Assembly (NCBI RefSeq): GCF_000720175.1
Contig: NZ_JOIX01000056.1
Span: 1-64,000, forward strand
Direction of reading: 5' to 3'
Source of the DNA: Streptomyces sp. NRRL S-337
Lineage (GTDB): Bacteria > Actinomycetota > Actinomycetes > Streptomycetales > Streptomycetaceae
Length of the DNA: 64,000 nt
This document shows, piece by piece, positions 7,973 through 16,141 of this stretch (position 1 is its first letter; each line of letters opens with the position of its first letter). The position numbers and the translations under genes are program-made. The notes under the pieces were generated by a model. It saw only the letters and a list, made by a program, of their open reading frames with translations, had not been told where the DNA came from and did no database searches.

Positions 7973-8362
7973 ATGCTGCAGAGCTACCCCCAGGGGAACC
8001 TTCCCGGCAAGACAGCCGGTGACGTCATGTCGTCGCCGGGCCCCCAGGTCGGCGACGACATGATCGTCGACGTGGCCCTGTCCGTCCTCATCGGAGCCGG
8101 TGCCGACCATCTCCTCGTCCGTGACGAGGACGGGCGGTGTACGGGCCTGATCACCCGTTCCCAGATGGCAGTCCACCACCACGGCTCCTGGTACACCGAG
8201 GAGACCCGGTTGCGGGACCTCGTCTACGACCGTGGGCCCTTCACTTCGCCCGTGATGTCGGCACACGACGCGGAACACGCCATGCGTCAACGCGCGCTGC
8301 GGGCCTCACCCGTGATCGGTGAGGACGGGCACGCCCTCGGCGTCGTCGTCCTCACCCGTTGA
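7973..8362 (+). CDS. CBS-pair domain protein
   Basis: The product is 129 aa and consists almost wholly of two CBS motifs. The first is TAGDVMSSPGPQVGDDM with DHLLVRDEDGRCTGLITRSQMA. The second spans SPVMSAHDAEHAMRQRALRASPVIGEDGHALGVVVL. CBS pairs bind adenosine nucleotides or SAM and act as regulatory sensors. A GCGGAGGC site lies 8 nt upstream of the ATG. It follows the helicase in the conserved csp/helicase cluster and may sense adenylate state for it; that link is inference. Confidence 0.85.
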   Translation: MLQSYPQGNLPGKTAGDVMSSPGPQVGDDMIVDVALSVLIGAGADHLLVRDEDGRCTGLITRSQMAVHHHGSWYTEETRLRDLVYDRGPFTSPVMSAHDAEHAMRQRALRASPVIGEDGHALGVVVLTR

Positions 8363-8423
8363 TCGCTCTCCCGTCCGGGCCGGCGATCCGTTTCAGGCTT
8401 GTCCTCGACCTTGCGGAGGCACC

Positions 8424-8732
8424 ATGCGCGTCGTCATCGCCCGCTTTCCCTTCGACCTGCTCAAGAGTGAGGTGCAGGAGGCGATGAAGGGCATCAAGGC
8501 CGAACCCGTCACGGGTGAGTCCGTGCTCATCGGCCGCCGCCATTACCCCGTCAAGCAGGTCGGGGAGATCATCACCGGGCAGGATCGCCGTGACTTCTCC
8601 GCCTGTGAAGTGACCCGAGCACTGAGCCGCCTCGGCTTCGTGTGTCGCCCGGCTGCCGCACTCGTGCCACCGACCGGTCTCACCCCACTGGAGACGGCGT
8701 CGGCCTTGCTGGGGCACCCGGCCCGAGGCTGA
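8424..8732 (+). CDS. SCO5918-family small protein
   Basis: The product is 102 aa and soluble, with no signal peptide or membrane segment. It begins MRVVIARFPFDLLKSEVQ and contains a block with TGESVLIGRRHYPVKQVGE and TGQDRRDFSACEVTRALSRL. I recognise this as the protein that follows the csp, DEAD-helicase and CBS genes in Streptomyces (SCO5918 type). Its function is unknown. GCGGAGGC lies 3 nt upstream of the ATG, the same type of site as the CBS gene. Conservation of the order suggests a role in RNA metabolism or cold response, which is inference. Confidence 0.8.
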   Translation: MRVVIARFPFDLLKSEVQEAMKGIKAEPVTGESVLIGRRHYPVKQVGEIITGQDRRDFSACEVTRALSRLGFVCRPAAALVPPTGLTPLETASALLGHPARG

Positions 8733-9214
8733 CCGGACCGCTGTCGGCAAAGAAGCTACAAGCTGCCGCCACCGCCTCGGGGCCAGCCGTTTTTTCGGTG
8801 TTGATCGCGCCCTGGACGACCACGGTGAGAGACATCTGCTTGCCCTGCTCCGACGCGTTTGGGGGAGACCCCTCGCATGGAAGTGGGCCCCGAACGCCTC
8901 CGACCGGCCCGGGCCCCCGTCCGGGACCAGCGTTCACCTCCTGCCCCTGCCGGCAGCCTGTAGGAGTGGTGCCCGCGGTGGCGCGAGGCATACGAGGTCG
9001 GACGTTCTCAGCAATTCCCTTGAAGGATGTTGCGCACCCGAACTCCCGGCCCGGCAGCTCTCGGTGAGAGCAACGTGCACGGTCGTCGAATCTGCCTGAT
9101 CCATTTGATCCCTTGCTCCGCAGGCGGCGACATCACCGAAGGTGAGTCGCCCGCCACGTATGAGTACGAGTTGCTGCCGAGCAGCGCAGTGCGGATCGTG
9201 TGGCGCCTGAAAGG

Positions 9215-9242
9215 ACGGCCCCGACGGTCTCACCGGGGCCGT
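9215..9242. terminator. Hairpin terminator
   Basis: ACGGCCCCG, loop ACGGTCTCAC, CGGGGCCGT, followed by TTTC. It lies downstream of the protein-like fragment ending near 9215. Confidence 0.6.
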
Positions 9243-9912
9243 TTCGGCGTTCACGCCGAGCGATCCGTTGGAATTCGGCCTCTGCGGGCGCTCACTCGCT
9301 GCGTGGCTGCGCAGCGGACCGGTAGCCGCGGTCCTCAGCCAGGCGGCGATGGCCGGACCCCTCTGCGGCGGAATCACCAGCAGGTCGCCCGTAGGTCGTC
9401 TCCGTCACAGGCAGGCGTCACACGGTGAGCCGGAGCCCGGGGCCGGGGGTGGTGGTGACGTTGAGCAAGGCGTTGGTGAGCGGGCGACGCCGTGGGCACG
9501 TGCTCACCCCCCGCTCGCGTGGGTGGTGTCGCCGGACTCAGCTTGTGCCGCTGGGCCGGTCTTCCACCCGGATGGCAATCTTCCAGGTGCGCACGAGGCA
9601 GAAGCCCACTCACTGTCTGTTGAGAAAATCTGCCACGGCGAGAGTAGACATGGGTGCGTGCGGGAGTTAGTGTTTTCTCGTAGCCAAGAAGTCGAAGAGG
9701 GCACGGCAGAGACGAACTGCCGTGCAAGCAGGTCAAGCAGGATGCGGAACGGCAGTGGAGTGGCGGGGCCGGAATTGGTGGGTTCCTTCACTGGCTGCCG
9801 GGCCGAGCGGCCCCCGGTCACGCATTCGCGATCCCCGCACCTCCGCCCTCCCAGGCGGACCAGCGGAACAAGAGAGCCGGCGCAGTCAGCCGGTAGATGG
9901 TGTTGAAAGCTC

Positions 9913-9945
9913 GGGGCCCGGGTGCCAATACGGCACTCGGGCCCC
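9913..9945. terminator. Hairpin terminator
   Basis: GGGGCCCGGGTGCC, loop AATAC, GGCACTCGGGCCCC: a 14-bp stem with one G-T pair. No intact gene precedes it on the plus strand. Confidence 0.65.
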
Positions 9946-9971
9946 TCGACGCGTCCCCGAAAGAAGAGGTC

Positions 9972-10126
9972 TATGCTACCAGCTGCGCATCGCCGCCCGC
10001 GCCCGCGAACTCGTCGACGCCGGCACTCCCATCGAAGCCGCCTGCCGCATCGTCATTCTCGAAGACCAGCTCGAAGAGGCCCAGCGCATCAACGAAGAAC
10101 TGCGCACCGGCGGCGCCACCTCGTAA
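9972..10126 (+). pseudogene. C-terminal remnant of a small mobile-element protein
   Basis: The frame ending at the TAA at 10124-10126 reads [19 protein letters not shown] and then [20 protein letters not shown]. This is an amphipathic, coiled-coil-like helix typical of small proteins on Streptomyces integrative elements. No ATG, GTG or TTG lies in frame close upstream, so the start has been lost. The function is unknown. Confidence 0.4.
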
Positions 10127-10662
10127 CGGCGATCCGAGACCGACCTGCCCGAGCCGAGCACCGCTGCGGCCGTGACCTGACCCGCGACGGCAAACGTTGT
10201 CGCGGCGGCCGGGCGGCACCGTGAACCCGGCCCGTCCGCCGCGCCGAGGTTCAGGAGGGCCTTGTCTCGCTTGGCCAACTCGTCATGCCCCCACGCCTGG
10301 CCGACCACCGGCAGACCTGGCAGCCGGGCCGGCTCCGGTGCCACCGCCGGGTGGCGTGGTGCGGGTCAAGGGGAAGGCCGTCGCGCGGCGCCGAAGCACC
10401 CCTGGCACCCCTGATACTCCGCCCCACCGGACAACGCCGGCCCATCGACTACGCGGTGATGAACCCGTCACCCTCGACCAGCCGGAAACGGCGGCACTCG
10501 CCGCTTGGGGTACAGCAGCCACACATCAGACATCTTCCTTCCAAGAAATGCGTCACACGATTCGAGGCAACTCCGCTTGGATCGGGCGGGGTTCAGGCCT
10601 TCACAGCCCACTGGGTGGGGCATCCAGGCGAGTCAGGGCAGGGGCGCGCCGCCCCGCAAACA

Positions 10663-10723
10663 GGTCTGGACAACGAACACGCCCCAGACCGCCGGCCTGG
10701 GGCTTATGCATGGAGCGGGTGAC
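10663..10723 (+). repeat. Partial copy of the tRNA-Gly terminator and 3' end (candidate att site)
   Basis: The segment matches 19840-19901 in the same orientation. Shared blocks are GGTCT-GACAAC-AACA, the terminator GCCCCAG-CC, GGCCTGGGGCTT, and TGGAGCGGGTGAC, which is the last 13 bases of the tRNA complement including CCA. Similarity stops within the T-arm. With the copy at 3734-3777 this makes three tRNA-Gly 3' ends in the window, as expected for successive or nested integrations. Confidence 0.65.
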
Positions 10724-10953
10724 CGTAGTCGACCGGGCTGAAGGGCACGGTTGGGGCACGGCGGCCCGCGGTCGCCGTCGTGCGGCGCCTGTGATCATCA
10801 ATCGATGCGGGAGAACGCCGTCCGTAGGCGTCCCGTATCGCCGGATTGCGGCTGCAAGGCTCAAGGGCGGGGGGACCTTGCAGCCACCTGGTCCTCCGAT
10901 GCGGCCGCGCCCGGGGGTTGCGGGGAGCGGGCAGGTGGACGGCTGCCTGTTGT

Positions 10954-11075
10954 TCACCCGATGGCGGGCGCGGACGGGCAGGTGCGGTGCCGGACCCAGG
11001 CGGCGCCGGCTGCGACGGCGCCGATCATTCCGGCCAGCGCGACGGGGACGGTGAACAGGAGCTGGAAGTACCCCA
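10954..11075 (-). pseudogene. C-terminal fragment of a membrane protein
   Basis: Read on the minus strand, the segment gives VGYFQLLFTVPVALAG and MIGAVAAGAAWVRHR, ending in a TGA at 10954-10956. It looks like a last transmembrane helix and tail. At its other end it runs into the truncated transposase, so it appears to have been cut by that insertion. The family is not identified. Confidence 0.3.
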
Positions 11076-12207
11076 CCGTGCCGGTCCAGCGGCGGATCGC
11101 TGAACGGACGCTCCCGCTGATCGATCCTGTGGCCTGGGTGATCGACGATGTGTCGGTGCCCAAGGACGGCCGGATGTCGGTCGGGGTGGCTCCGCAGTAC
11201 TGCGGAGCGTTGGGGAAACGGGCGAACTGCCAGGTCGCGGTCAGCGTCCACGCCGCAACCGATTCGGCCTCCTGCGCGCTGCAATGGCGCCTGTTCCTGC
11301 CCCGGGAATGGGCGTCGGACACCGACCGCCGAACCGCAGCTCGCATCCCGGCGCAGGCCACGCATCGCGAGAAGTGGCGCCTGGCCCTGGACATGCTCGA
11401 TACCCTCGCCACCTGGGGCATGAGGCCACCGGTCGTGGTGGCCGATGCCGCCTACGGCACGAACGCACACCTGCGAGCTGCACTGGACGACCGCCAACTC
11501 GCCTACATGCTCGCCGTCCGCGCGGATGTGACCGCCCACCCGTTCGATGCGAAGCCTCACACTCCGGACCGCAACGGAGCCATCGGCTGCTGGCCCCAGC
11601 CCCGCTACCGGAACCCCGCACCCTCAGTGGAAGCTCTCGCCGCCGACCTGGGACAAGAAGCCTTCACCACTCTCACCTGGCGGCAAGGCTCACGAGGGGC
11701 GTTACTCTCCCGCTTCGCAGCCGTGCGCGTCCGGCCCGCCGGCAAGGCGGTCGAGCGTCCGATCCGATCTGCTGCCTCAGCCGAACAGGGCTGGTGGGAC
11801 GGGATCCTGCCCGACTGCTGGCTGCTGATCGAATGGCCCGCCGACAGCGAAGCACCGACCGATTACTGGCTGTCCAACCTGCCAGCGGACACACCGATCG
11901 CGGGCCTGGTCCGTCTGGCCAAGGTCCGCTGGCGCATCGAGCACGACTACCGCGAACTCAAGCACGGCCTGGGCCTGGACCACTTCGAAGGCCGCTCCTG
12001 GCCCGGGTGGCACCACCACGTCACCCTCGTGACCGCCGCCCACGCCTTCCTCACCGAACAACGCCTGGTCCCAAAAGTCTCCGCGCCGGCCTCACCCTCT
12101 ACCAAGTCCTCGACACTCTCCAGGACGTCCTGAGGTGCTGGACCGGCATCTGCACCACCTGCCACCAACCCCTACCCAGCAGGCCCCCAAGATCGAGACG
12201 TACCTAA
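11070..12207 (+). pseudogene. IS701-family transposase, 5'-truncated and frameshifted
   Basis: Recognisable IS701 blocks are PVQRRIAERTLPLIDPVAW, VIDDVSVPKDGRMSVGVAP, QYCGALGKRANCQVAVSVH, VVVADAAYGTNAHLRAAL and LVTAAHAFLTEQRL. The DDE residues lie in VIDDVS, VVADAAYG and a downstream RWRIEHDYRELK. The N-terminal part normal for the family is missing, and the sequence before about 11070 is unrelated. Near 12085, at AAAA, the frame changes: the true C-terminus (GLTLYQVLDTLQDVLRCW ... CTTCHQPLP) continues in another frame to 12207. It should be inactive. Terminal inverted repeats were not found by eye. Confidence 0.75.
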
Positions 12208-12463
12208 CGGAGTCCTATTAGGCAGAACTGACCGACGGTGTCCCACCACTCCCGTCGGCGGGCAAGTCTGCTCACCTTGCGAGGGATCGTCCAGGCCGAC
12301 GTCAACTTCCTTGAAAGGTAAGGGATCTACCAAGAGGCGATCAATTGCGATCCATAATCGCGCCAACATCTCCCACATCAAGACCTCACAACGGCATAGA
12401 TGCTCCAAATCAGATCCCATCACTTGGCAGACTCCCTTCGGTTGTCCACCCGGGGGGAAGTGC

Positions 12464-12763
12464 ATGCCAGGCAAATTGAAGGTCCATTTCGGGGCCTTGG
12501 CTGAGGCCACCGATGAGCTCGATTCCATAGCCAAGTCGCTCCAGGAGCACCTGACGGAGCTGGACCAGGCCGTGAGCCGGGTATCCGAGAGTTGGGACGG
12601 TGATGCCCGGCAGGCGTTCGACGCCTACTTCCAGCGATGGCGCGCCGCCTCACGCAGCCTTCACCGTGCCGTCCGCGCGCTGCACAAAACCGTGCACACC
12701 GCGCACGGCAACTACTCGGCGGCACGGACCGCCAACCTGCGCATGTGGGGAGGGGGCCGATGA
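12464..12763 (+). CDS. WXG100-family (ESAT-6-like) protein
   Basis: The product is 99 aa, the canonical size of WXG100 helical hairpins. The turn motif is seen as SESWDGDARQAFDAYF, with predicted amphipathic helices on each side. WXG100 proteins are secreted by type VII (ESX) systems, often as partners of larger toxins. The ATG at 12464 has GGGGGGAAG a few bases upstream. Its stop overlaps the next gene's start (ATGA at 12760), so the two are translationally coupled. No EccC-type ATPase is in the window, so export must use machinery encoded elsewhere. Confidence 0.85.
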   Translation: MPGKLKVHFGALAEATDELDSIAKSLQEHLTELDQAVSRVSESWDGDARQAFDAYFQRWRAASRSLHRAVRALHKTVHTAHGNYSAARTANLRMWGGGR

Positions 12764-14257
12764 GCCGCTCTTCCGGACATGGCGGGAAGCCGATCGATCT
12801 GCATCCTGATGACCTGCACCGCGTAGCTCTGATGTTCGCCAAGGGCCAGGACCGCCTCGAAACGGTCTCCGCAAAACTCAACGCTGCGCTTCAGAACTTC
12901 GCCGGCATGGCGGGCAATGACGATTACGGCCACAAGTTCGGCAAGAAGTACGACCCGGCCGCCAATGCTCTTTTCCGTACGCTGTCCGCCGCCGTACGCG
13001 CGATCGGTCAGCATTCCACCGGACTGGTGACCACGGCCAACAACTACCTCAAGGCCGACCACCACTCCAACGCCAAGGCGTCGAAGGGCGGGCCGGAGCA
13101 ATATCCGGCACCCCCTGTGCTCACCGACGTGATGTATGCCGACCTGGACTCGGCCATCGGGCCGGGCGACAGCGGCGTCCCCGACGTCATCGCCAAGTAC
13201 TGGCCCAACGGCCACCAGGACATGCTGCGTCTAGCAGCAACCGCCTACCGGAACGCAGCCTCCGAGATCGACAACATCGGGACCGGCCTGCATCAGCAGG
13301 TGCGATCGATCACGGACAACGGCGACGACGACTCCATCGACGCGATGGCCGACTTCTGGGCGCAGATCTGGCAAGGCGGCCAGCGCGCCGGCAAGGCACC
13401 GCTGTCCGCGGCCAAGCACGCCTGCGACGAACTCGCCAAAGCCTGCGAGTCCTTCGCCCACGCCATCGACGAAGCCCACAGCGATGCTGAATGGAAACTG
13501 GGTGCGGCAGGAGTCGCCATTACGGTCACCACTGCCCTGGGCCTCATTCTCACCCCCTTCACCGGCGGTACCTCGGACGCTGGGGCGGCCGCACTCGACG
13601 GCGCAGAGGCTGCCGCGATCCTCGGCGGGGTGGAAGTCGCCCTCGATGACGCCCTCGCCACCATCGGCACCGACATGATCGCCGACCTGGAAACCTACCT
13701 CCAAGCCGCTGCCTTCGAGGCGGTCGACGCCGAGACCACCGAAGTCGGCCAGGTCCTCGAACGCGAACTCGCCGAAACCGAAGCCCGCGAGCCCGCCGGA
13801 GTGGGCGGCCGAGGCGGCGGGGGAAGCAAGCCGCCAAAGAATGGTGGGGGGGGAAGAGCCGCCTCCCGAAGAACCAGAGCCCGGAAAAATCGACGAGTCG
13901 GAGAAGCCCTTCAACCCAGAGGAACGGAAGATTGCCGAACTGCTTGAGTCTGAGGGAAAGCATGTAAAGGCGATCAAGGAATCCGAAGTCGATGGAGTGA
14001 AGACCGCAGATTCCGAGGTTGACGGAACACCCACAGAGTTCAAGAGCCTACAGCCAGGCGCCCGCGCCAACACCGTAAAAAATCAGCTCAATTCGGCGAA
14101 GAAGCAGGCGCGGGATGCCATCATAGATACGCGTGGGAGCGGGCTCAGCGAAGGCGATGCGCGCGAAGGCTTGGAGAAATTCCTACGCAACAATCCGCCC
14201 GGCCGGATGGACTTCATTGGGATCGTTGGAGACGGCTTCAACATCGTTTGGCCATAG
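12760..14257 (+). CDS. Type VII-type polymorphic toxin with CdiA-C/tRNase-like C-terminus; frame broken at a G8 tract
   Basis: The first frame (12760-13947) is alpha-helical, with a DLHRVALMFAKGQDRLETVS helix typical of secreted WXG/LXG-like delivery regions, and a hydrophobic segment (VAITVTTALGLILTPFTGG). At 13846-13853 lies a run of eight G. Beyond it the meaningful protein continues in another frame to 14257: PFNPEERKIAELLESEGKHV, KTADSEVDGTPTEFKSLQPG, RDAIIDTRGSGLSEGDAR and IVGDGFNIVW. This matches CdiA C-terminal nuclease domains, with a D ... E-X-K core. With seven G the protein would be one chain of about 500 aa. The break may be a sequencing error, decay or phase variation. The C-terminal part and the next gene have lower GC, as expected of a swapped toxin tip. 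Confidence 0.75.
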
Positions 14258-14265
14258 GAGTGCAA

Positions 14266-14628
14266 ATGAGCAACTATCATTACATCTTCATTCATCCTGG
14301 CTATCCCGTCGACCCAATGATCGCGGACATCTCCACCGCCTGCGGGGTGACATTGCGCCCGGCAGAGGATGAATTCATAGACTTCAGCGCCCCTCTCGAT
14401 CGAGCGGCGGTCGAAGTGGAGATCGATCATGAATATGAAGAAGATCACGGGATTCCGTTTGAAAAATACGACTCGATGCTGACCGTTCGAGATTTCGATC
14501 GCGACATCGAGCACCAGGAAGTTATTGCAAAGCAGATCTTCCGCAATCTCGCCGACACTGGTAAGTACTCACTTGTGCTCGTACTGGATCTTCAGAAATT
14601 GATCGACTCCGCTGGGCCTCCTCTCTAA
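14266..14628 (+). CDS. Probable immunity protein for the upstream toxin
   Basis: The product is 120 aa and acidic (EVEIDHEYEEDHGIPFEKY), with no signal peptide. It begins MSNYHYIFIHPGYPVDPMIA and ends LQKLIDSAGPPL. It starts 8 nt after the toxin stop with AGGAG just upstream, and like the toxin tip it is less GC-rich than surrounding genes. Position, size, acidity and composition fit a cognate immunity protein that blocks the nuclease domain. The family itself is not recognised; the assignment rests on context. Confidence 0.65.
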   Translation: MSNYHYIFIHPGYPVDPMIADISTACGVTLRPAEDEFIDFSAPLDRAAVEVEIDHEYEEDHGIPFEKYDSMLTVRDFDRDIEHQEVIAKQIFRNLADTGKYSLVLVLDLQKLIDSAGPPL

Positions 14629-14777
14629 ACAGGGACCCTTCGAGGGTTGATGCACTCGCGCGTAATATGCACCTCTGATCCACCGCTTGCGTCACATCGG
14701 GCCGTTGGGCTCCGCACGCTGCCCCACGGCCCCCGGGCGCGAAGCCGCCGGTTTGCTTCCGCCAGTTTGGCGGGCTG

Positions 14778-14795
14778 ATTGCGTCATGACGCAAT
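14778..14795. promoter_or_regulatory. 18-bp perfect palindrome
   Basis: ATTGCGTCATGACGCAAT is a perfect palindrome between the immunity gene and the integrase remnant. It could be an operator of the integrated element. No regulator gene lies adjacent, so the assignment is weak. Confidence 0.4.
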
Positions 14796-14986
14796 ACCCC
14801 CGGGCGGTCCCTTGAGCGGGATGGCCCTGGGGCGATGAGCTATCGACCTTGTCGGTGCTGCCGGTTGATGGGCGTGGCCGTCACTGCGGTCTGCGCCACC
14901 GTGTTGATTTGCCGGTTTGTCGGGCCGGTCGTGGTGCGGCGGCGGGCAGCTTCGGCGCGGCGGCTCGGTGTGGGATTGCGGCTGGC

Positions 14987-15970
14987 GTGCCGGATGCGTT
15001 CGCCGCGACCACGGACGAGCTGTACCGCAGGCTCCTGCGCCTGCACCTGGAGCCGACCTTCGGCGAGCTGGACGTCAACGAGCTCAGCACGGCGAAGGTG
15101 AGGACCTGGCGGGCCGAGCGCCTGGGCGTGACGGGGGCGACCACGGTCGCCAAGTCCTATCGCCTCCTCAAGGCGATCATGGAGACCGCGGTCGACGACG
15201 AGCTGATCCGGCGCAACCCGTGCCGCATCAAGGGCGCGGGCAAGGAGGAGGCCGACGAGCGTCCGATCGCCACCGTCGAGCAGGTCTTCGACCTCGCCGA
15301 CGCCATCGGGCTGCGCTGGCGCCTGATGATCCTCCTCGGCGCGTTCGCCTCGATGCGCCCGGAGGAACTGGCGGAGCTGCGCCGCAAGGACATCGATTTG
15401 GAGGAGGGGTCGGTGTGGGTCAAGCGCGCAGCCACGGAGCTGACCACGGGCAAGCGCGTACTCGGCGACCCGAAGTCCCGTGCCGGCAAACGGGAGATCA
15501 TGCTGCCCCAGTCCGTGCTGACCGACCTCCGCCAGCACCTGGACTGGTTCGCCGAGCCGGGCCCGGAGGGCCTGGTTTTCGTCGGAGAGCGCGGGGCGCC
15601 CTTCCGCCGGTCCACCTTCGGGCGCAAGTACCGCAAGGCGCGGAAGAAGGCGGGCCTGCCCGACGACTTCCGCTTCTACGACCTGCGGGGCACCGGCAAC
15701 AACCTGGCCGCCGACACCGGCGCCAAGCTGAAGGACCTCATGGTCCGCGCCGGACATTCCAGCGCCCGAGCCCAGCTGATCTACCAGCACTCCAAGAGGA
15801 AGCATCAGCGCAAGATCGCCTCTGCCATGGACGCCGACGTACGCCGACAGCGCCAGCAGGCGACCGATCGCGGTGAGGAGGTCGGGGAGTTGGCCACCGT
15901 CCATCGCCTGGCCACTCGGACCAGCACCTCCGAGGTGCCAGGAGAGGCGATCGAGTCGGCCGAGCGATGA
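14987..15970 (+). CDS. int: Tyrosine-type site-specific integrase, N-terminally truncated
   Basis: The recognisable protein begins in the core-binding domain (TTDELYRRLLRLHLEPTFGE) and continues through the catalytic domain. It has the first Arg in ASMRPEELAELRRKDI, the box II region FYDLRGTGNNLAADTGAKL, and GHSSARAQLIYQHSKRK with His and the nucleophile Tyr. Members of this Streptomyces family usually read FYDLRHTGN, so the residue after the second Arg has changed from His to Gly. The N-terminal arm-binding domain is missing. GTG at 14987 is the best in-frame start but has no good ribosome site. It is likely the relic of the integrase that used the tRNA-Gly site; activity is doubtful. Confidence 0.75.
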   Translation: MPDAFAATTDELYRRLLRLHLEPTFGELDVNELSTAKVRTWRAERLGVTGATTVAKSYRLLKAIMETAVDDELIRRNPCRIKGAGKEEADERPIATVEQVFDLADAIGLRWRLMILLGAFASMRPEELAELRRKDIDLEEGSVWVKRAATELTTGKRVLGDPKSRAGKREIMLPQSVLTDLRQHLDWFAEPGPEGLVFVGERGAPFRRSTFGRKYRKARKKAGLPDDFRFYDLRGTGNNLAADTGAKLKDLMVRAGHSSARAQLIYQHSKRKHQRKIASAMDADVRRQRQQATDRGEEVGELATVHRLATRTSTSEVPGEAIESAER

Positions 15971-15988
15971 AGATGCATGACTGTGATC

Positions 15989-16020
15989 AGGGCCGGGCCG
16001 GCGAAGTCGGCCCGGCCCTT
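15989..16020. terminator. Hairpin terminator after the integrase
   Basis: AGGGCCGGGCCG, loop, CGGCCCGGCCCTT, ending in a short T run. It is a 12-bp stem just after the integrase stop. Confidence 0.85.
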
Positions 16021-16141
16021 GTCATTCCCGCTCATCGTGCCGGTCTTGATCGAAGGCGGTCTTGGGTCGGCGCGGTTTTCACTGTATGTACTGACACGAG
16101 AGCCGAACTGGCCAGTGGCAAGTTCATGTGGAGGGGGACTC

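Larger units (their letters stand above)
8733..10662. other. 1.9-kb region without an intact gene
   Basis: I see no complete gene that I can support. A short plus-strand frame around 9120-9220 reads TYEYELLPSSAVRIVW and looks protein-like, but it has no clear start. A minus-strand peptide near 8760-8840 starts MSLTVVVQGAINTEKT and ends quickly. Two hairpin terminators (9215-9242, 9913-9945) and a start-less mobile-element ORF (to 10126) imply that genes once lay here. The composition is patchy. It is best read as a decayed part of the integrated region. Confidence 0.5.

Noticed and set aside
9268..9906. Plus-strand frame of about 212 codons in the gap after the SCO5918-type gene
   Set aside because: The composition is erratic, with no ribosome site and no family resemblance.
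12080..12090. Programmed frameshift in the IS701-type transposase
   Set aside because: IS701 transposases are normally single-frame, and this copy is also 5'-truncated, so decay is simpler.
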